A DNA stretch of 64,000 bases, from contig JAJKFL010000005.1 of assembly GCA_021186555.1 (NCBI GenBank), positions 27,158,635-27,222,634 of the forward strand, given 5' to 3'. A program made the translations under genes and the position numbers. This DNA comes from Reticulitermes speratus. Lineage: Eukaryota; Arthropoda; Insecta; Blattodea; Rhinotermitidae. A model generated the notes under the pieces. The model saw nothing but the letters and a program-made list of their open reading frames with translations, did no database searches and was not told where the DNA came from. Position 1 is the stretch's first letter. Every line of letters begins with the position of its first letter. This document shows positions 34,636-46,624 of the stretch, in pieces.

Positions 34636-34637
34636 TG

Positions 34638-34760
34638 TGCAGGGTGTTTCTTTTATCGCCGCAGTGAGCACGGCACCTTTATCACATAGATATCCTGCAT
34701 CCGCCGAAACATACCATGAGAGCTGCGGTGCTCATGACAATGATAAAAAAACGTGCTGTA
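34638..34760. repeat. Small inverted-repeat element
   Basis: 'tgcagggtgtttcttttatc' with 'ccgcagtgagcac' on the left is the imperfect inverse of 'gtgctcatgacaatgataaa' through 'acgtgctgta' on the right. Length about 120 bases with arms of about 45. MITE-like. Confidence 0.45.
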
Positions 34761-34769
34761 TATAAATAT

Positions 34770-35600
34770 ATATGCATGCTGGATGAGGATGTGTCTTATA
34801 CGTTTTAATTTTATTCAAGGTATGAAACTTCATTGTTTCTTTTCGTATTACTTACGGGAAAGTGATGTCAGAGGTCTTATTGGAACAGTTCGTGGTTGCT
34901 TATTTCATTGAGTATTTAACATCCATTACTATCAACAAAAAACGAAATATCACAGTCAGTGCACTTCCTATCCCTTTTACCGATATTATAGGTCGATATT
35001 AATGTTATCCTCCGACTTACGCTAAATATCAGAAGATATCTCTTCCTTTGGCTTTTCCCAACAATATTTTTTATAATTTACATATGCGAATTGTATATTC
35101 CTCCCTTGTCGCTCTTCTTGATTTAATGACCCTAAAATACAAGATCAAAAGAGAGAGTTGTGTTGGTGGTTGTGTATTTATTCATTCGGCTTTAATTTTT
35201 CGTTTTCAGAATTATTGCTAATAAGGTCAAGGCCGACTATAGCTTGTCCTATCACCAGGAACTGTAACAGAACAACCAAGGTCATTCAGAAGGCTGTGGA
35301 TCAGGGCGTGGCTGCCTGGTATTGTGCGACTTCTTATCTTCATAAATAAATATAAATACTTGCTGAATTCGCAGCCTTAGGCGGTTTAACTTTGTACCTT
35401 GTTTATTATCGCATGGTACTTGTATGGGTCTACACAGTATCGTTTGAACGTGCGAAATTATAGTTTGGAGAAGATAATAGCATAGGTACTATGCCCGTCC
35501 TCAAGATGAATGCCGCGTGGTTACCGCAAGATGTCCGCTCTCTTCTTTTACGATTTGCTGTTGATTGGATAAACCCTTCATCGCACAATATATATCACCC
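34770..35600. other. Intergenic, no recognised feature
   Basis: No repeat or gene supported. Confidence 0.5.
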
Positions 35601-35604
35601 GAAT

Positions 35605-35655
35605 GGGTGCGTGCGTGTGTGTGTGTCCGCGCGCAAACGCACACACACACCACTC
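35605..35655. repeat. GT/CA palindromic microsatellite
   Basis: A (GT)n-type run (gcgtgcgtgtgtgtgtg) is followed after about 14 bases by its inverse (cgcacacacacaca). Together they could fold into a hairpin. Confidence 0.8.
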
Positions 35656-35776
35656 CACTTTCAGCCCACACACGTTCTTTGTGAGTTTCATATGGTACTC
35701 AAACAGGAATTTCTCGTTGAACAAATAAGCCAACTATTTGATCTTCACGTTATATTTACCGTGCATTTTTGTACAA

Positions 35777-35853
35777 TTGATCAACTCACACCAACAGATA
35801 AAGAAATCAGTGGAAAACTTGTTTTGGTGCATTTGTTGGTGTGAGTTGATCAA
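35777..35853. repeat. Perfect 20 bp inverted repeat with flanking direct repeat
   Basis: TTGATCAACTCACACCAACA (35777-35796) and its exact inverse (35834-35853) enclose 37 bases. The 12 bp AAGCCAACTATT lies just outside on both sides (35727-35738 and 35852-35863). No gene is attached. Confidence 0.85.
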
Positions 35854-35869
35854 GCCAACTATTATTCCT

Positions 35870-37380
35870 CCCTGGAAGCTAAATGACAAATGTGCAGTCA
35901 CTTAACAAGAAAAGGTGAGGCCATTGGTGGATACCTACAGGGAATGTTTACAAGAAACGCAGGTGTAAATCCAGATTTCTCTGCAGCAACAAATTATTTT
36001 TTAAATTTACTGAAAAATCCTTCATGCCTTCGATAAAAAGGAACAAATGAGCATGAAATAGGATGGCTGATCCGAAATCTTAATTCTAGCAAACAGCTGA
36101 ACCCAATGGCGTAAGGACTAGTCTTACAGCAACTTTTTTTACGGTCGGTTCTTAAATTCATAGCCACAATTTACAGTGCACCCATAAAAGAACATAGCTT
36201 CTCTAAGTCAATGGAAATTTGCCAAAGTTATCACTTTGCAAAAACCAAAATCCACTTCAATAGAAGTCAGTTTTTTTTTAAGTGTGGCATCCCGTTGTGA
36301 CACAAATACACAAAGGTAAGGAGGGTATCGTCAGTCACAACAATCTTCGTACAATAAGTTGAAATTTATTAAGTTACATGTTGCGGCTCGCCTATAAAAG
36401 AGCCATCATCAGACAGTAGGATGCAAAAGGAAAATTATATGTGTTACACCTTATCTAGCTTCACTTCTTGCCAGTCAGGCATCATACATCAACAGATACA
36501 AGAATTCAAAGAGAAGGGGTCTCCTGTGTAATACCAATATCTGTTTTAATCAAGCATATTTCAATACTAAAACTGGCATTTACCCGAAAGGTTCTACGAT
36601 AGGCTATATCGTCACGCATTTCCTTGATTGTCCTTTCTTTAAAAAAACACTATATGGTTCCCAGTTTTCCAGTAGCTAGTGCATGGTTCTCTTGCAGCCC
36701 TCTCGGTTTGTTTTCCTCAAAAATGAGCCACTTGCAGTAAGGCCACCACAATATCCGTCCACAGAATATATTTTACCACTGACCAGAAAATCAAAATTTA
36801 GCGGTTCCTCTCTGAAACCCGTACTTCTCACCAGTCTAAAGTCTTCTGTTTCTTATCGGTCATATCATAAATCTGAGCGTGCGAAGCCCGGGGACGTGGT
36901 AGTAAAGTGATGATCTTTATGCGCCTAGAAATGAAGAGTGTATCACTTTTTTTTATTCTTCCTTAGCGCTGTAAATTACTCAGTTTTCCCTTGTTATGTC
37001 TTATCTCTCTCCTCCTTCAGGTTTCATAGGTTTACACTCTCATAAGCCGAGGCGTTACAAGGGAACTAAATCCACGGCGTATCTGCTTCAAACGAACAAA
37101 GTCGAAAAGAAATCTGCAGTTTGAGATTGGGGGGCAGGGTGCGTAAATTTGTTCTTTGCGATTTTGCATCCTTCACTGGTTTTAAATGATTTTTGTGCCG
37201 AACTTTTACCAAAAAATTAGTTCTGGGAATAATCTGTGACGTTTAGTTCCTTCTACATGCTTCAATACTTTGGCGAGACTATAAAGAAGTATAAATTAAT
37301 AGTTGTATGGTTTACTTGTCAGAAATATTTACCTTCGCTGCCGTGTTTTAACTCTTTTGTTACTAATATAAAAACTGTTT
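35870..37380. other. Intergenic, no gene recognised
   Basis: 'acatgttgcggctcgcctat' and 'aaaagagccatcatcagaca' near 36376-36415 resemble a single F-type or related arm. The frame at 36683-36910 has no support. Confidence 0.4.
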
Positions 37381-37384
37381 TGTA

Positions 37385-37585
37385 CTGCAGCTGTGGGTCC
37401 GAGGAATCGTGGTTCGACTTCCTGCAGGGAAAAGAGACATATCTTCTGCAGAACTTCCGGAGAGTTTCTGAGACCCATACAGCCACAATTTTCTCGGGAG
37501 AAAGCGGTCGGTGTGTGAAGTTAATTGCTCACACCTATCTGATGCCGAAGTTAATAAAGAGTGGCTTTAACACCATCTTACATCC
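37385..37585 (+). mobile_element. SINE-like repeat, family S5
   Basis: B-box-like 'ggttcgacttcctgcaggg' near 37411, then 'agacatatcttctgcagaa', 'ttctcgggagaaagcggtcg' and 'atgccgaagttaataaagag'. Same order as 32635-32890. Confidence 0.6.
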
Positions 37586-38030
37586 ATACATTTCATGTCG
37601 TGCGCAGGGACAATGTCACCTTTACCTTTCAGCATTCGTGGGAATGGTTATGACCTGTCATTTTATAAAACTTCACATGCCTATTCCAAAGGTTCTTTAA
37701 TTTTTTACCGCAAAACCTAAAACTATATATATATTATTTGCGACTGCAATATTTTTATTTTGCAGTACGCCTGTACAAGAATTACATAACCAAAATACTA
37801 AATATTATTAGTAGCGGGAAATTAAAATAGTAGTTACAAATGTCAGGTGTCCTTTTATGACGTGATAATCATTACGTTTATAGAAATTCGTTACTTAAAC
37901 ATATATTAATTGGGAACACATCATTGTAAGGTGAAATCTCCTAACTCAGAACAAGTTACCTCTCACACAACACTGATAATATCTGACAGAACGGAATAAT
38001 GAAAATAACTCTTAAAAATAGAATGAGAAG

Positions 38031-38469
38031 CAGGTGCGCACCCAGAATTTTTCACTGGAATTGGGAGTGGGGGGTTGCTGACCCTGAGGCCATACAGAAT
38101 TTACGTTTGTTCTTAAAAATTATGTTCTAAAAATCATGTCGTATGTATAACTGTACCATAACACTGTTTGCAACGACATTTATGTACATACAAATATAAC
38201 TACATATTACATGACTCACTCATCTAATTTAAATCACAAGGTCTAATATTCTTGGGTCTTTTAATTTCATCAAGACGTCGTAAGTTTTTATTTTATTTTA
38301 TTTTTCAAAATTATAATTTGCTAGTCATCAGCCGGTTTCAGTGGCTTATTTCAGCTGAAGGGTAAATCAAGTAAAATGTTTGATAACGTAATGACTACAA
38401 AATCTGTGTTTTTTAAATTTCGATTTGGGGGGCTGCAGGGCAGCCCCGCTCCCCTTGGGTACACCCCTA
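38031..38469. mobile_element. Non-autonomous hAT-like element
   Basis: Ends: CAGGTGCGCACCC on the left and, read inward from the right, TAGGGGTGTACCC. The 8 bp flanks are ATGAGAAG (38023-38030) and ACGAGAAG (38470-38477), seven of eight identical, as expected for hAT insertions. There is a small GC palindrome near the right end (gggctgcagggcagcccc). No transposase is encoded in the 439 bases. Confidence 0.7.
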
Positions 38470-38504
38470 ACGAGAAGAGATATTTTATTATTATTATTAT
38501 ATAA

Positions 38505-38830
38505 CATAAAGAGCTTGACGAACTTTATGATCTGGAAATGAAAAGGCTTATGAGGAAACGGGAAGGAGAAGTAATAGAAATTTGACATATGATATTTCTT
38601 AGGGAATTGCTAAGAGTGACTTCAAGAGACAGAATGCAGAATAAAATAACAAAAGATGTACCGCAAACTGACAATATGGAAGAGAAGTAAAGAACTATCA
38701 ATTGAGCTGGAAGCAGTATGTAAATATGATGCAAGATGGCACTAAAGGACCAAAATATCTTATTTATACTGTAAACCTTCAAAGGACAGACAGACGTTGG
38801 AACACCCGCAGGTAGAGAGAAAGAGGCACA
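38505..38830 (+). mobile_element. LINE tail remnant, type L4
   Basis: The frame near 38598 reads FLRELLRVTSRDRMQNKITKD, then INWAGS, and later GQTDVGTPAG. The layout (RVTxxDRxxN, WxGHxxRM, then GRPxxRW) is that of another insect LINE C terminus, distinct from L1 and L2. Frameshifts and stops are present. Confidence 0.5.
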
Positions 38831-38839
38831 AGTTTTAAA

Positions 38840-40280
38840 TTTCTCGAAATTCGAATGGGCTGGTATAGCTAATCCTTGTATTGAAAAAAAAAAAGAATTT
38901 TAAAACCTTAATTATTACTTTCATTTCTCTGCTAATATAGTAACGTTCTATTACAGAAAAATATTTATAACCTATTCAAGGATACATATTAAATATCTAC
39001 TAGCAATAATTAATAACAAAATAATATGAATTACAGTTCCTTGATGAGTTATTCTCACGTATTATAAGCTTGCAAAACAAAATTACACACTGAAGCCTGT
39101 TTATCAACGTCTGCCCTTTTTTATTGACTACAGAGCATGATTTAAAGAATGCTATCCTTGACATCATACACAATACTTCCCCTTCGCAAGTTCAGTTTGT
39201 ACGTTCTTACAGACTTCCATAATTGTTTGACATCACCTTGAACTTATTTGTTAGTTATATTCAAAATATGGACAGCTGCTGCAGAAGTGACCTCAGCTTT
39301 AGTCCAATCCGGTTTCCACAAAGTAACTTCATAAAGTATCCTTAAATTATCTTTTGTGTATGGCTTAAAAATCTACCAGTGTGTATCTTATTTTTTTCGA
39401 ATACAACGCGATTTTATTGCTCTTCAGTATTTCCCGAATAATGTAAACTAATTTAAATACGTAACGATAATTTAGGTAGTAGATGGCAGTAATATAGTGA
39501 CAATTGAACATGAGACAAAGTGATGTGTTATGATTTGGGGGGGGGGGATATCATTTGGAGTGGGAGGAATGGGACAACTGTCAGATTCTCAAGAAGGACT
39601 CTGTCTTCATGGATTTAGTTTGTTCTTATACATGTATTCAGGCAAGTACATTTGTATAATTACTCTTTTATCTCACTCGCATAAGTGAGGTAAGATGCCT
39701 CTGTTTCTATGCACTTCATTGTGTACTGTAGGTTCACTATCACGTCTAGACGGTATTTAGGACGCTTCATTTCGTACCGGGAACTATCCTTTTTCTCTTC
39801 CATTTCTACAACCTACAGAGGTTTGAAAATGAAATACTACGCCGGCCAAGCCGATAATTTTGCAATTGAAATTGGGCCGCAAATTATATTAATCAATAAA
39901 GAGAGTGTTTTATTCAAGTAAAATACACCATTAAGAATACTCAACACTCATAATAACAAGAGAGGCAATGTACGTATAACGTAACATGGAGGCGCGATCG
40001 CGTAACTGTTGTTGCCGTGGAAAAGCAATAAGTATTTAATATTATGAGTGTGTGTCTTAGTCTTGCCTTAGTTATCCGGCATGCAAAGCTCGTCCTTTGT
40101 GCGCCGTATTATATTGTGATCTGTGGCCTCATAAACGGCACGATTTTCGGAAAAACGTTATTGAATATGAAATGTGTTTTTTGATCTTCTCTACGACTTT
40201 TGTCTGAAAAATTTCTCATTCTGAGAAGAATTCAGCGAGATATTATCATAAAAGTACATAGGTCTTCATGTAAAGTACCA
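38840..40280. other. Intergenic, one L2 end
   Basis: 'tcagattctcaagaaggact' and 'tcttcatggatttagtt' near 39579-39622 match the L2 terminal non-coding module. A G run of about 12 is at 39536-39548. No gene recognised. Confidence 0.45.
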
Positions 40281-40284
40281 ATTA

Positions 40285-40445
40285 TTCTTGTCAGATTTTA
40301 ATGAAACTTGAATTTTGTCGACAGATTTTGAGAAATCCTCAAATATCAAATTTCATGAAAATCCTTCCAGTGGGAGCTGAGTTGTTCCATGCGGACAGAC
40401 GGAGAGACAGACTTGACGAAACTAATAGTCGCTTTTCGCAATTTT
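40285..40445 (+). repeat. Unclassified dispersed repeat R1
   Basis: 'atatcaaatttcatgaaaat' followed 45 bases later by 'gcggacagacggagagacag'. The same two modules occur together at 60770 and 63170. Confidence 0.5.
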
Positions 40446-40449
40446 GCGA

Positions 40450-41050
40450 AAGCGTCTAAAAAATCACAATATGTTATATATAATTATTGAATTTAAAACA
40501 TTACTGCATGTTTTATTTCTGCTGATGCATATTTTGAGACTTCAGGCGCGAAACGTAAATTATTTTAAATCAAATTATTTTTTGGCACTAACCCGGGCCA
40601 TATTCTGCACCTGGAGTAAGACCATTGAGAGGGCCGTATAAAATAGACCGGTGGGCTGCATGTTTGAGACCACTGCATAAGTGCAGAAAATGTGGAATTT
40701 AACTGTAATGATGTCTTTGTTGGCGTGGCTCTTTGGTACTGTGAGAATTTGTCTTCACTTATATTATATAACAATTTTTCGGTGTAGTGGTATTTGGAAG
40801 GTCCCGTGTTCCGGTCTATATACATGCAACGAAGCTTCTCAATTTGTAATTTTCTTCATACTGTCCTTATGTACTGTCTCATAGCTTCATAGATTCTAAT
40901 TGCCGGAGTACCTAATTTCGTAGATACATAAATCACACGAATTTTTATTCTCCAATGTCAATTATAAGCAAACCCTTAGGCACATATGTCGACCTTGGAT
41001 TGAAATCTAGTTCCCTCCCAAATATGTAGCCATGTGGTTACTTTTATCTC

Positions 41051-41083
<33 letters not shown>

Positions 41084-41590
41084 ACGTACACACTCACTCA
41101 CTCATGTACGGCTTGTTATATATAACAATAAATAATACACCCGCAAGCTTCTTTTTTGTAATGGATGTGTAATATTTTATGGCCCACGCATAGCTGTCGA
41201 CGTGGATCCTTTAATCATGTTTACGCACAATGACGAACCGAAACACAAAAAGCGACACCAATTTCTCAGCTGGCTTTGCTTGGTTTCTTTATTGTTTTAC
41301 ATTATGGGCCATATTTTAAAAATTTAAAACGTTTGCTGGCGTGTTTTCAACCGGCGGTTTTCTTTGTTGAGCATACTTCGCCGATTCGGTTTTTGTTTTT
41401 GATATAAAGGCAAAGATGTACACGTGAAATTAAATCCAGGACTGCAGTTTTTAACAAGAAGACTCTTTTCACCAGCAAGTTTTATTCAAATTTAAGTAAG
41501 AAACTAGCAAATTCCTGCATTTGGAGTATAGCTGTGTATGTTGCTGAAACTTAGACACTTCGGAAAGATCAGAAATACTTGGAAAGTTTT
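40450..41590. other. Intergenic with (CA)14 microsatellite
   Basis: (CA)14 at 41051-41078. 'ggtgggctgcatgtttgaga' with 'ccactgc' near 40650-40677 resembles one hAT end without a partner. No gene recognised. Confidence 0.5.
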
Positions 41591-41594
41591 GAAA

Positions 41595-41960
41595 TGTGGT
41601 GCTGGAGAAGGATGGCGACGTTCAGTTTGACCGATCGTGTGAAAAATGTAAAGTATTAACATCGAGTCAAGGAGGAAAGGAATATCCTACATAAAATAAA
41701 AGGAAGGAAGGCTAACTGGATTGGTCACATCTTGCCCAGGAACTGCCTTCTAAGTCACGTAATTGAAGTAAAGATAGAAGGAAGGATAGCAGTGACCGGA
41801 AGACGAGCGAGAAGACGTAAACAGTTACTGGATGACCTTAAGGAAAAGCGAGGATAATGGAAATTGAAAGAGGAAGCACTAGATCGCAATCTGTGGAGAA
41901 CTCGCTTTGGAAGAGGGTATGGACCTGTCTTAAGACAGACTACTGGATGATGATTATCAT
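41595..41960 (+). mobile_element. LINE 3'-tail remnant, type L1
   Basis: Second, better preserved L1 copy. It reads MWCWRRMAT, VKEERNIL-like, NWIGHILPRNCLL, GRRARRRKQLLDDLKEK, KEEALDRNLWRTRFGRG, then ends near a GATGAT-type run (41942-41982). A few frameshifts remain and the RT and endonuclease domains are missing. Confidence 0.75.
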
Positions 41961-42604
41961 AATTGTGATGATGATGATGGTATGAAGCAATTGATATATA
42001 TACATGTGCGTTCGTACTAGATTAACGGAATGATAAATGCACTTCCGAGTAAAAATCTGCTGCGCTTAGGCCGGTACTTCAAACATTAAATCCAACAGAC
42101 CTATGCGTATGTACATTTCTTTCCATTGTGGTGTTATCGAACGAGTAATACACCGGATGATTCATTATATTTCGTATGAAACAACATCGAATTACGTTGC
42201 ACTTTACTCACTGTCAAATACAGTCCGGACAAAAATTAACACAACCAGTAGTATATTATCTACCTACTTCCCCTTCAAAAGAAGGTAATTTCTCAGCAAA
42301 AGAATTTTATCGTGCTCCAAAAGAACCAGAGTTTTGATACCGCGGTAACAGTTTTCTTTTACAACGACGAGGTAGTGTTAGTAACACATCCAACCCCGAT
42401 GCTCGGAGATGAGCTCATGTCGGCTGTCCGCGACTGCTTAAGTATGTTCACAGCGACCGTCCATATCTGGAGGCCGCGACATGAAGCTGCGCTATGGCTT
42501 GGTGACAGGAACTGGCTGGACATGGACACATGTCAAGAGAGAGGCTTTCAAGACAATGGGTATGGTAAAGTGGTGCACAGTATTTAGAGGCGGTTACTCT
42601 AGGG

Positions 42605-43010
42605 CACTGTTTCCCAAACCTTTTCCTTCATTACCCAAAACCGCTTATTAGAAAGTCCTTTTTACCCAAAGTAGGTAAAACACTAACTGCACAGAAAACA
42701 TATTTGACAAGTGAAGAGAGATCGGTAAAAAGTATGAAGCAAACAGTATGTTTGATGCAATGTCCTTATTTTAAACATCTCTAAACATTTTAGCAGCCAC
42801 AAAAAGTTTGGTTATTACTCACCATGAATATTTCATCACCCAGGTCCCAGCTAATGATTATAATGCCACTGCTCCATCTTATTTACTAGTTCCTGAAAAT
42901 TTGAAACTATTGGAGACAAATTTTAATGTGTATTCCGAGGTGTGTCTTTACCCAAAGAAAAACCACTTTTACCCAATTTTGGGTAATTTACCTAGGTTTG
43001 GGAAGCACTG
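42605..43010. mobile_element. Non-autonomous hAT element
   Basis: The ends are CACTGTTTCCCAAACC and GGTTTGGGAAGCACTG, imperfect inverted repeats of the common hAT form. The 8 bp flanks are CTCTAGGG (42597-42604) and CTCCAGGG (43011-43018), seven of eight identical. Inner arms share 'ttacccaaa' modules (42664 and 42950). The 406 bases have no transposase. Confidence 0.85.
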
Positions 43011-43019
43011 CTCCAGGGC

Positions 43020-44360
43020 GTCTGAGCTGGAGACAGCAAACGCCATGTCAATTATCTATTAAGTCGTCTAGCAACATATGATTTATTCGTGAGAGAACAT
43101 GGGTTTACTTTAAATGTCAGTTTGTGATTTTACGTAGCCCAATAAAATGCAATGTGGTTTGGAAGATAGGTATAATGCTTCTAGTTTGTCTAGTTCAAAA
43201 TAAATTCACAGTCTGGCCTGAGATTTGTCTGTTGTCTTAGACAGGCAGCGACACAGAAAATAATCTAGAGTCAAGTTTTGCTATAGAGTGAGAGGGGGTA
43301 ATGCGATGTTTGAGGTTCTCAGAGCGACGTTGCTAAAAACGTGAACCTTCGGGAGGAGGTTAACTATTGGTATAACTTTTCAGTATGCATAACATAGTGT
43401 TCTGGAAGGTAATGATAAAATTAAGAGAAGTTAACATTTCTCACAGATTCTATGACATATTGTTATCGTCGCCTACAAAACAGGCATCCTTCTTAAAAAT
43501 CACGCGGTCTGTAAAACTTACACGGCACTTGAATTAAACTTGGGGCATTTGTATAATGCAAAATGAAAATCAGACTCTAGAATATACTTGTAGATTCTGG
43601 TGATCGGAGAATGTCCTTGATTTGATTAATCATTTATACCAGTTCGAGATGAATGGACATGTAAGGTCAGACTGATATATAGAAGGTGACGTAGACAAAA
43701 CGGTTGCCTGTTTCACTGTAGGGAAATATTGTACGTATTATTCACTTATGTCTATGAAATGTAGCGACGTATCTATAATAGGATCTGTAGTCTAGCGTCT
43801 GATGTTAGATATATAGCGTGTAGGTTTGTTACTGATTATGCGACAATCAATCGGCTGTTATATGCAGCTACTTATAAAGTACAGAATGGTACTTAACAAG
43901 CAGCATGGAATTGAGGCCCGGATTAGTTAACAGTCGCTCAAATTTATAAGAAATTACTGGACGTTTATGGAGCTCTAAGGTTTATTACTCTGCTCCAGTA
44001 TCACAAATACATCTAGAATTGGATTAATGAATACATATATTAAGTAACAATAAACGAATAAATAAATAAATAAATAATTTAATTAGTGAACATTATGCAG
44101 AGGGTTAACTTTCATATGCCTAATGCGCAGTAATTACGTGAGTCTATTTTTACAATATTAGTGCTCGGAAATTTTTTTCTCAGTATTTACATGTATTGTT
44201 TACATAATATGTCTAACATGTTCCGATCAAAAGAATCGTCTTCAGGGATATGATCTTTGTGATCGAAAGGCAATGGAGAGAGCTGTAGTGTAAATGAAGA
44301 TGGTCATCCCATGACATGCCTATGCAGACACGGAGGGGAGGCGGAATTATAGCTCCAACC
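43020..44360. other. Intergenic with (AATA)n
   Basis: (AATA)n at about 44050-44078. Otherwise no gene or repeat recognised. Confidence 0.5.
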
Positions 44361-44369
44361 AATTCGCAA

Positions 44370-44578
44370 GCCGGCACTAGAAGGAGGTGGGTGGTCATCA
44401 CCACGCTCCGGCCGCTTTACCGACGGGAAAGACCCGGTACCCATTCTATAGGAGGCTGGTTGGGCCTCGGGGCCGGTCTGGACGGCACGGAAAACCTCGC
44501 CCACACTGAGATTCGATCTCCGGTCCGTCCAGCCCGCAGCGAGTCGCTATACTGAGTACGCTATCGCGGCCGCCATAA
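44370..44578 (-). mobile_element. SINE-like repeat, family S3
   Basis: Plus-strand order: 'ggaggtgggtggtcatcacc', 'ccggccgctttaccgacggg', 'ggtacccattctataggagg', 'ggccggtctggacggcac', then the inverted tRNA-like head with B-box 'gagattcgatctccgg' and A-box side near 44550. This copy shows the S3 modules most clearly. Confidence 0.75.
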
Positions 44579-44644
44579 GCCTAATGTAAATGTGTATTGG
44601 GAAATAAAAGTTATGTGCACTAGTCATATAAGAAAGAAGGTCTG

Positions 44645-44850
44645 TGTGAATAGGGTTTTGAGAAGAATATTTGGACCTCAGAGAGGGACGTGAATGGGAT
44701 TCATTTGGCTCGGGATAGGGTCCACTAGCAGGCTGTTGTTAAAACAGTAATGAAGTTTGTTTCAATAAAAGACAGGAAATTTATTAAATTGCTGAGTCAC
44801 TATCAGCTTCTCAAGAAGGACCCTCCTGCATGGAGTTAGTTTAAACAAGA
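44645..44850 (+). mobile_element. LINE 3'-tail remnant, type L2
   Basis: 'gaatgggattcatttggctc' (NGIHLA-like), 'aaaacagtaatgaagtttg', 'attgctgagtcactatcagc', 'ttctcaagaaggaccctcct' and 'gcatggagttagtt' follow L2 order. Confidence 0.6.
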
Positions 44851-45052
44851 GGACTGTTACATGGGCTGCACACATTATTTGCGATTTTATATCCGTACAG
44901 TAAAATTAAATTAAACTATATTTAATTTAATTTAATGTATCCTTGCAGGTATTGACGTTCTTATGTTAGACGTTTGTCACAAAGGTTAATCAAACTTAAC
45001 ATCGCCGTTTATACAGTACCTCAACAAAGGTTAATGTCATGTCTCTCTGCAG

Positions 45053-45234
45053 CTCATGAAGGCATGTGGGGGGAATGGATACATTGCTTTACGCGTTCTT
45101 ACGTTCAAGATGAACTTGAGCGTGAGCTTCACACACCGGCCGTCTTAAACTCAGAGGACGGGCCTTCGGCACCCATTGAAACTTTGTCACAAAGCGAGAT
45201 CAACGATTTGTTACTACAATGCACAGACATATAG
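45053..45234 (+). CDS. Candidate terminal exon, unrecognised protein
   Basis: A strong 3' splice site (tgtctctctgcag, ending 45052) precedes an open stretch of 59 codons ending in TAG at 45232-45234. AATAAA follows about 25 bases later (45258-45263). The encoded stretch starts HEGMWGEWIHCF, is acidic and hydrophilic (QDELERELH, ETLSQSEINDLL) and has balanced composition unlike the AT-driven frames around it. If real, it is the last coding exon of a plus-strand gene whose earlier exons were not identified. The splice phase leaves two bases of a split codon. I do not recognise the family. It could also be a fragment of a mobile element. Confidence 0.35.
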
Positions 45235-45379
45235 GATAAATTACGTTGCTGAAAATGTAATAAACTTTACAAACAAGAGTATAATGCAAGTACATGCAAC
45301 CCAGCATTGTTCCATTGTTTTTTTATACGATGCAGTCTATGGACAAGGAGTTCATATAATTCTTACGGATTTAGATTGG

Positions 45380-45523
45380 GTTGTCTGGGTTACGATATCA
45401 GTCTTAATACGAAGTTATGAACGTTTCGGAGGAACCTGCAGATTTCATCTTCAGGTTAGAAAATCGAGGCAACAAGTCCCTCCGAAATGTTGATAACCAC
45501 CTAAGAGACAAGTTGGTGTTGTA
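45380..45523. mobile_element. Fold-back element, F group
   Basis: 'gaacgtttcggaggaacctg' on the left and 'caagtccctccgaaatgttg' on the right are inverse cores. A GAT-TTCATCTTCAGG module lies between them. Outer arms are weaker. Confidence 0.6.
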
Positions 45524-45587
45524 ACCTATCAGATCACAATCTGAATTTTTATTGTTGTGATAATCTCGAGTCTCAAGTGCTGTATTT

Positions 45588-45795
45588 CCTGTTTTATTTA
45601 ACGACGCTGTCAATGTTATATAGCGTCTTTGGAGGAAATATAGTGGCAGAGGAAAACCGACATGCTTAGAGACAAACCTCTCCAACTGCCACTTTGTCCA
45701 ACAAAAATTCCACATGGACTGCCTGGGAACGAAACCGGACCTCGATGGTGACAGGCTAGCGTCTAACCGCCTGAGATACGGTACGGCCTTCAAGT
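45588..45795 (-). mobile_element. SINE, family S2, reverse copy
   Basis: On the minus strand the head reads 'tctcaggcggttagacgc' with B-box-like 'ggtttcgttcccaggc', then 'cagtccatgtggaatttttg', 'ggacaaagtggcagttgg' and 'atgtcggttttcctctgcc'. Same order as 33315-33594, with a different tail ('gacgctatataacattgac'). Confidence 0.75.
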
Positions 45796-45799
45796 GTTG

Positions 45800-46620
45800 C
45801 AAATACTAATGAAATAAATGTGTAACGTGATGTAAAAATGTCTATGAAGTTTCAATCCATGCAGTATTCACATAAGATTACTTATTTCAAATTAGCAGTG
45901 TGTTGTCAAGTATTTTCGAACAATCTATTTGGCGCGTTCACACGACTGAGCGAAAAATGTTTGGTCAAAATTTGTAGAGAGAAATGAAACACAAGTTTTA
46001 TAACCAGTACGAACTTTCTTCCAAGTCTTAACGGCGCTCCAGAGGGTCAAATAACGGGGAACGTAGCAGCGGACTGATTAGGCTGTGGGCACAGTAACCG
46101 GATCGATTTCAGTGGGCCTGTGTCGCCAAAATGCAGCAAAGGCAGACCCATTATTTTGGGAATAAAATTCCTGCATGCTTGAGCCACAATGCATGAGCCA
46201 GCCAAATCTGTCTTTGAGGAAACTTTATGAGTGACACTCTTTGATTCAGCTGGGCTGGATTCGGTTTCTGTGTTTACTGCCTTGTACCTTGTACACAGGA
46301 CGGTCGGTGCCTGAATTTCAGTCTTCTGAGATGTAACGTTATGTAGTCCGATAACTGCTAATTCCATCACTAGTGGAGACCTGTGTTTCCCGACCTTTTC
46401 CCTTGGAGGAACACTTAAATTAATGTTTCTTATCCCGAGAAACCCCTACCTATGAAAACAGGCAAAATACAGCTAAATATAACCTTAAATACGAAATGAC
46501 AAAAACAAAACGAAGAGGCAGTTGGTAGCGCAGGGAGCATACTCCATTACTGTAAATTAATGGACAAAAATTCCCGCGATATTTCAAGGAATTTTTGGAA
46601 TTTTTCGCAGTATTTCAAAA
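45800..46620. other. Intergenic, possible hAT end
   Basis: 'ctgtgtttcccgaccttttc' at about 46381-46400 resembles a hAT terminus, and 'ggctgggaaacaccag' lies at 47070-47086. No target duplication links them. The minus-strand frame at 46047-46370 is unsupported. Confidence 0.3.
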
Positions 46621-46624
46621 TTTT

